Assembly: GCA_036023115.1 (NCBI GenBank)
Contig: JAYKKT010000089.1
Span: 15,184,501-15,248,500 of the forward strand
DNA length: 64,000 bases
Direction: 5' to 3'
DNA from: Brasenia schreberi
Lineage: Eukaryota > Streptophyta > Magnoliopsida > Nymphaeales > Cabombaceae
Shown in pieces: positions 57,960 to 64,000 of the stretch; the first letter of the stretch is position 1, and the number at the start of each line of letters is the position of its first letter. The notes under the pieces are model-generated. The model searched no databases. It had not been told where the DNA came from and saw nothing but the letters and a program-made list of their open reading frames with translations. Position numbers and translations under genes: made by a program.

Positions 57960-60900
57960 ACTGGAAGTTTGATTGATCAATAAAATAGAAGAAACATTTA
58001 TTGATTGTGAGGATAATGAACTTGACTATTCACTCATGTTTCTAATAAAGGATGTATTTGGCAGTCGTAATGAACTTATAACAAATGTTAGGAGAAAGCA
58101 TAATATTAATATTGTTATTTTCCATTCAAAGAATGAAGGCAATATATAGTATCCACTACCAAGAATGGAGTGTTAAAGGTCCTTGATTTGACTACCAACT
58201 CAATAGCTATAACCCTTAACATGAAAGAAGGTTTGCCTCAATAAGTATGATACCTTGAGATTGGTTGGAATGAGAACGATAATCTCCTTCATGATCTAGA
58301 ACAAAGCATCAAGGGACATGACATTAAGCATTGCCCCTTCATTGATAAATACCATCATGATGGGATGACCATTTACCTAATACTTTAATGTATAATGGTC
58401 TTAGATGATCTCCAGCAGGCTGAACGTGTGAAGGGAAGATGATCAAGTAGTCAATTTTGTCAACCAATGTAGCCCAATTTTGGTCATCTTGGGCTTCGAC
58501 ATGTCCAGTCTAGTTCTGAGCAAAGCTTTGTGGTAAGATGATACTTAGGTTCTCTTGCATCGTGAACTCCTCAACATTATAATCAACATCATTGCCCAAT
58601 TGTAACCTTGCTTCTGCATCATGTTGATGCATTCTTGACTCCATTCCTCAATCTCCTTTGATTTGATTGACTCCAATGGGTTTACTAGTTTTGAGCTTTC
58701 GAAGAGGTGATGCACTGCTTCAACATCAGAGTTCTTATCTTCTGATGCTCTTGATGACTCCAATGTGGGCATCAGCTCCGCAACCTAGTTAGTGTGATCT
58801 TTGTCATTGGATCCAAAAGTAGTTGTCTCCTACATACTTCTTGCATTGCACTTACCTTTTTCAATAGTTGATGTACGCTTACATCCATCCATTCTTCAAG
58901 GAGAAAGTAAAGATAATCTTTGGGCTCTACTACTTCTGTACCATTTGCGAGGTTAACCTGCTCAAATAGAGGTGTAGGCTTTGAGCTCTCCATAGGGTAG
59001 TTTGGGTTAGGTAATCGAGGAACTTTTATATCTTGTTTGTCTGGAGGTGGATTTGAACACTTCCAAGGTGGCCTATCCATCATAGTGGTTGACCATGGGA
59101 TTGAACAAACTCATCTTCTTATCCTATTGGCATCTGAAACTCTTTTTGAATAAGTAGTTTTGACTTACATTGTTGCTCTATCGGGATCACTAGTGATTCT
59201 AACCTCATCTAAAGTTCTTGAGTACCTTGGAAGAAAGGCTTAGTTGGTACATCCGGTTTGTGACGAAACCCTTTAAGTTCCTTTGTAAACCTTCGTTGAG
59301 CCCTCTTCTTTTATAAACACCTTTTTTTTATTCACAAGAAAAGTGGAGGTTGGAAAGAAATATTTCAGCTTGGGGTAAATTCTCGACCCACTGGCCCACC
59401 ATGGTATTATTATGATGTTTTAGCATACAACTTTGATATGGAGGAGCTCCATCAAAAGATATACTCAGGGTAGCTACTCCATCTTTAATGAAGATCTTGG
59501 CCATTTGTTTACTTTCATACCATCGATGTGCTTTGTAAGCACTAAGTCGTTTCAGTGCTCTTGCTAGGCTCAACTCAAAACACATTTTTCCTCTTTCTTG
59601 GAGCACATGAGAATGTCCTCAAAAAGACCTGGCATACTCTTTGTCCAAATCTCAAGGATTTTGAAGCCTCCATACTCTAAGCTCTGCTCTCATGATAAGT
59701 GAAGTTGTCTAGAGATTCTCCTCACCCACCATTAGGAGTGTCTGCCTAGGAAGGTTGTTCTTTGGTCTCCAAACCTATCGAATAGTGATATTGATAGGTG
59801 ATTATGAATGGTGGACCGATTGAAACTTAGAACGAGTAGCCGATACTGAGCACAGTGTAAAGTCAAACCATCATCTACTAGCATTCTAGAGACAAGGAGG
59901 GAGGGATTGGCATCAATGTTCAATTGTTTATTCGCGAACTGCAAGGGCCCTTCTTTGATCGTCTTCTCTATTATAGTAAGGAACTTAATACATTGGTTGG
60001 TGTTATGGGTTTTCCATATTGTGCCACATACAATAATTCGGCAGCTTATTTTTTTTCGAGAAGAAAGAGTGCCCTTTTGGCAACTTTATCCGATGATCCT
60101 TCAACAATATATTAAATATATCATTGATCTTGATTATGTTGAAAAGGAAGAGATCTTTTGTTGTCAGATACTTTTTCTTTCCTTTGAGAGGTCAAAGACC
60201 CGCCCTACATTCTACAACCATGACATTGAAAGTGTTGACATCCTCGACATCCACTTCCTCCATGATTTCTTCTATGAAAGATGTCATGAAATGCCACTAT
60301 GATTTTCTAGGTTAGTTATCCTGCTTCGAAGCAAGAGCATCAGGTGCATTGAGGATATGTTCGATCTCAAATGTCGATTAGTCACTTGCACAAGGTTTGA
60401 GCAATAATGATCCATGAGACCCTTCTTAATCTTAGGTCATAGGTGATTCCTTGCTGGAGCGACATATTGAGCATTAATAATCTGCATTTGTTAATGTGCT
60501 ACCATATCATGAAATCTTTTGAAAACGTCTTCAATTGTTTCATTGACCTTCTGTCGAAGTTGAGGCCTTGTCTTGTTATACATCTTAAAAAAGGCCTATA
60601 TTTCATCCCAATTTTGTATTGGTCCCTTCTTGCAATATGTATATCATGCATAAGCTTAGCTTGTTAAAGAGGAGACGAAAAGCCATACCTTGTGATGATT
60701 GATCCCCTCAAGCTCTCAATTTTTCAAGACAAATGTAGAAAGATGCTCACTTGGATATTTGTCTTGTCAAGAGAAGGTTGTAAATTTAACCTTGAAACCA
60801 TTCGAGATAGGAGCGATCATGTCGACCTACAGGGGATATGCATCATCAGTTGCCTAAAGCTCGATACCAAAAGCATTAGGCACAAGGTTAATCAATCCTT

Positions 60901-61690
60901 TGTTTAAAGGCATATCCTCAAAATGTTGTGGTGGTTGTGGTACCTAAAGGATCATATGATCGTTGTGTCGATTGGTTGCCCAGGAGATTCCTGGTTGAGC
61001 AAGAGAAATCACTAATAATTAGCCAAATAAGCTGGTTGCTATGACGTGGAGCAATCTGATCTTTAGGTGGCTGAGCTGCTGGACGGTAGCTAGTTGTTGA
61101 GGGTACCACCGCTAGATTGACTAGAGGCAACACATGTTGGATGGGAGAAACCAAATAAGGGAGCCCCCATGTACTAATCAACAAGTAGAATCACACTTCA
61201 TTTTGTGTTAGGAAGGTCCCCATCATGATGCCTCTTCCTGCGGTGACATCTAGTCATAGTTCTCTGGTCTACAGGATTGGTGGGACTCCATATGATGACT
61301 AAAATAGTTGTACTGAGGACACTACATATAAGGAGAATAATGGGACTGGCGCATGACTAACATGTTCATCACATATGGTGTCCACTAAGCAATGTTGTTG
61401 TGGCCATGCCCAAGGTCCGGATAGTGGGTTGCAGCCGACTCGGTAGTTGTCGAACTTCCAACAAACATCCACAAGGTCGGACATGAATGAGGTCGAGCAT
61501 TGGCAGTGGTTTTAACTGGTTGACTCATGCTCTTGCATTGCAGATAATTGATTGGCAATCATGGTTGACATGGTTTCTTTAACCAAAGACCTATGCATTT
61601 TTGTTGTAGATGCATGAAACTACTCTTTGATTGTTGGCGTCAATTGTTTCATGATAGACCCAATCTAAACACCGCATTAAACAAGATGGA
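57960..61690 (-). pseudogene. Tat/Ogre-like gypsy gag region, decayed
   Basis: Minus-strand gag traces run from about 61690 leftward. Near 60130-59930 is the diagnostic block: IFNILLKDHRIKLPKGH, then YCMWHNMENP.HQPM (a C-x2-H..H zinc-knuckle relic) and an N-P-x-L-x-V end (INANPSLLV-like). This fits the ..ILLKDKQIKLPEGH..YCKWH..xxHxxxxC.. region of Tat-type gag as I remember it. Downstream frames at 59606-59328, 59083-58772 and 58772-58545 are plausible gag-protease spacer remnants. No RT or integrase was seen and no LTR pair was located. A possible PBS (TTGACGCCAACAATC, minus strand) is near 61640-61655. Confidence 0.6.
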
Positions 61691-62621
61691 TAAAAACGAA
61701 AGTCTATCTTATTGATGAAAAGGGGGTAATTATAAGCATCTAAAGTGTAAACTGGCAAGGTATAAAAGGTTATTCATAGAAATGAAAGTGCTAAATTATG
61801 ACCGAATTATGTATCTTTTGAACTCCTCTCTCTCCCCTTTTTATAGAGCTGTTGGGATGGTTCCAAAAGAGACTCTGCATTCTGTGAGTTCGTGCTTCAA
61901 CCGCATTTCTCTACTTTAACCTCATGTTCTCCACTTTCTACTATCTTAATACTTTGATTATAGTCTCGACATGCCTATGCTCATGCATTATCTGTCATTA
62001 AGTTGATCATTTCTTGGTATCTCGGATCCCTCTTCGTGGCTTGTGATGATGTTGCAATTTTCAACAGTAACAACGCTTAAACTTTTAAGTATTTAAGGTA
62101 CGGTCTGGTTAGGTTCTAGCGTAAACTCAAAGTAAACCTATAATCAAACTAAATCTATCGGTTGAGGTTTGAATGTGTACTCAAAAGAGTTTGCACGTCT
62201 GAGGTTGGTTGGTGTTGTCGGGCAAATTTCAAAGGAGTTTCTTATCATAGTTCGGTATTTTAAGAGTTCTTCATGGTTCAAACTTCATCTAGGGAGAAAA
62301 GAAGAGGAAATAGTAGAGAGAAAAAGAACACAAATATATAGAGTTTGGGATCTTCTAAAAAGATTGAAAGTGTCTCTATAACACTTTTTCAAGTATATAA
62401 GTATAAAGTCTAGCTTTTTTACAAAAATTTAAGGATGACTGTGATCAATGTCCCCTTTTCTCTCTCTCTATATATATATCTATATCTATTTATATGTGTG
62501 TGTGCATGCACTTGTTCTTTATTTTTGAGAGAACGAGTATAATAAAGGTTTTCTGTATTTTTAAACACTCCTCTGACTTTCTATGTAATATATAAACCTC
62601 TAAAATATAAAGAACAGGCAT

Positions 62622-62672
<51 letters not shown>

Positions 62673-63132
62673 AGAATAAATGAACATATATATATAATAT
62701 ATAACTGAGTATATGCTAACATACTTAACAATTAGCAAATTCAAACAAATTTCAACCATCTAGCTTGAGTTTATAGATGGTTATAATTTTATTTAGAAAA
62801 TAAAGTGTTCATGTAAATAAAATACCTCTGCAAATAGTACAATATACTTTTTATTTTTTAAAATCTTAATCGTCCATCTCTTAAGATAGATGGTTGAGAT
62901 TTATTTGAATGTGTTAGTACGATAACATATATCAGGTTCTTTATATATATATATATATATATAAGTGATTGTATCCAGCACATCACTCTTTTTGCTTACT
63001 CATGCTCAATCATTACATTTTGGAAGTGAGTATAATAATATTTTTTTTAAACTAAATTTTTTAAATAAAACTCATACCACCGAATAATTGAACATAAATG
63101 AGAACATAAGTGGTGGGCACGATCATATTTTC

Positions 63133-63175
<43 letters not shown>

Positions 63176-63528
63176 TCAGTTTTTAACTTCTGATGACAAG
63201 TTTTCGAACTTCAAATGGAACCACATCTCATTTTCAAAGTGAACCAAAACAAACCACAAAATCAAATGGGACGGAACCAAACCACCAAGTTGGTTTGTTT
63301 TCAGACGGTTCCTTGTACACCGGTCCTTGAACCCCAGATAGACAACATCGGATCCGTAGCCATGCACCGTCTTACACGGTAAGCGCCAAGCTTCTCATGC
63401 AAAATGTGTACAGGTGGAAGTTTGAATCGCTACGTGGAAGCACTATCGTCGCCGTTCGCTCTTTTAATTACCAATAACGGGCGGTGAACGTTGCGTCCGA
63501 AATCAACTGTGTGTGAGAGACAGAGAGA
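61691..63528. other. Intergenic with microsatellites; includes the VOC promoter
   Basis: No gene recognised. (TA)n tracts at 62624-62668 and about 62942-62962, and a (CA)n(TA)n tract at 63136-63174. The last few hundred bases before 63529 become less AT-rich and should contain the promoter and 5' UTR of the next gene. Confidence 0.5.
62624..62668. repeat. (TA)n microsatellite
   Basis: About 22 TA dinucleotides. Confidence 0.95.
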
Positions 63529-64000
63529 ATGGAGGGAGAAAAGAATGGAAGTGGAGGAGCGAAGGAGGATAACAGTAATGGTAATGGAGATATGAGTAAT
63601 GGAGGAGTGAAGAAAGAGGAAAAGAAAGAAGAGTCTCCCCCGTTGATGACGCTGAACCATGTATCCAAGTTGTGCAGATCGGTGAATGCGTCTGTTGATT
63701 TCTATAGAAACGTCCTGGGCTTTGTTGTCATTAACCGGCCGCAGGCTTTCGACTTTGACGGTGCATGGTAGCATCTCTCTCTCTCTAGTCTTCGCCTCTT
63801 GGTTCTGCTTGCGTTGGACTTCAGCAAAGTTGGGTCTTCGTTTTTCATCGGATAACATGATATTGTTGCATAATCAACCGCAACTTTTGCAGGTTGTTTA
63901 ATTATGGGGTGGGGATTCATTTGCTGCAAGCAAAAGAGGATGATGATCTACCTGATCCAGACCACCTTGACCCAATGGACAACCATATTTCGTTCCAGGT
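63529..64000 (+). CDS. VOC / glyoxalase-I-like protein, 5' part
   Basis: Exon 1 is 63529-63767 and exon 2 is 63893-63998. They join in frame (GCATG|gtagc..gcag|GTTG), and a donor GT occupies the last two bases of the window. The first 115 residues are a 40-residue Gly/Asn/Lys/Glu-rich leader, then a vicinal-oxygen-chelate fold start: LMTLNHVSKLCRSV (H44 is the likely first metal ligand), SVDFYRNVLGF, FDFDGAWLFNYGVGIHLLQ and DNHISFQ. This matches the plant glyoxalase-I-like group with FDGAWLFNYG..IHLLQ (Arabidopsis GLYI4/GLYI7 type, from memory). Family role: metal-dependent handling of methylglyoxal-glutathione adducts, though members of this subgroup may not have classical activity. The second half, with the remaining ligands, lies outside the window. 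Confidence 0.9.

Noticed and set aside
57631..57972. Poly(Tyr-Ile) open frames on both strands
   Set aside because: Translation of the (TA)n microsatellite.
1..64000. CRISPR arrays, tRNA or rRNA genes
   Set aside because: No regularly spaced direct repeats with unique spacers, and no cloverleaf or rRNA core sequence noticed. Tandem repeats seen are minisatellites.

Overview
This is nuclear DNA of a flowering plant. The evidence is a DYW-class pentatricopeptide protein, a plant receptor-like cytoplasmic kinase, spliced genes with GT/AG introns, and dense nested Copia, Gypsy and LINE remnants. I cannot name the species from sequence alone. About 45 kb of repeats is followed by a gene island at 45.3-57 kb, another retrotransposon remnant, and the first two exons of one more gene.

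Repeat part. 1-1.1 kb is the 3' end of a Copia element. 4.0-9.8 kb is a longer, decayed Copia element of the same family (initiator-Met type primer site, gag to RNase H, 3' LTR). 12.5-15.1 kb is a minus-strand, 5'-truncated LINE, with detached 3'-tail copies at 10.4 and 11.3 kb. 17.7-35.7 kb is a nest that can be unpicked: one minus-strand, large-LTR, apparently non-autonomous element carries three LTR-only insertions (18237-21384, 26011-29183, 32177-34390). Each is flanked by a 5-bp target duplication, one of them imperfect. 35.7-44.8 kb holds minus-strand Ty3/gypsy remains. They look like a gag-protease element with both LTRs, containing a second gag-to-integrase element.

Gene part. In order: a single-exon kinase (45306-46787, +); a DYW PPR protein (49183-51252, -) resembling Arabidopsis At4g16835; a three-exon GIY-YIG nuclease-like gene (51503-53016, +) resembling At5g43210; a five-exon HhH-GPD DNA glycosylase-like gene (53591-56841, -); and, after a Tat/Ogre-like gag remnant (58-61.7 kb, -), the 5' end of a VOC/glyoxalase-I-like gene (63529 onward, +). 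I built the exon joins of the multi-exon genes by hand; reading frame, splice sites and recalled family sequence agree. The PPR and GIY-YIG genes are divergent, with 250 bp between start codons. The GIY-YIG and glycosylase genes are tail to tail, 574 bp apart. No operon-like, CRISPR, rRNA or tRNA feature was found.

I found no clear undescribed system. The items most worth a second look are the packing of the GIY-YIG, HhH-GPD and DYW genes, an internal duplication at the kinase N-terminus, conserved U3 minisatellites and a U5 box shared by the large LTRs, and a MULE-type MITE with an exact 9-bp target duplication. Names of Arabidopsis relatives are from memory of the families, not from a search.
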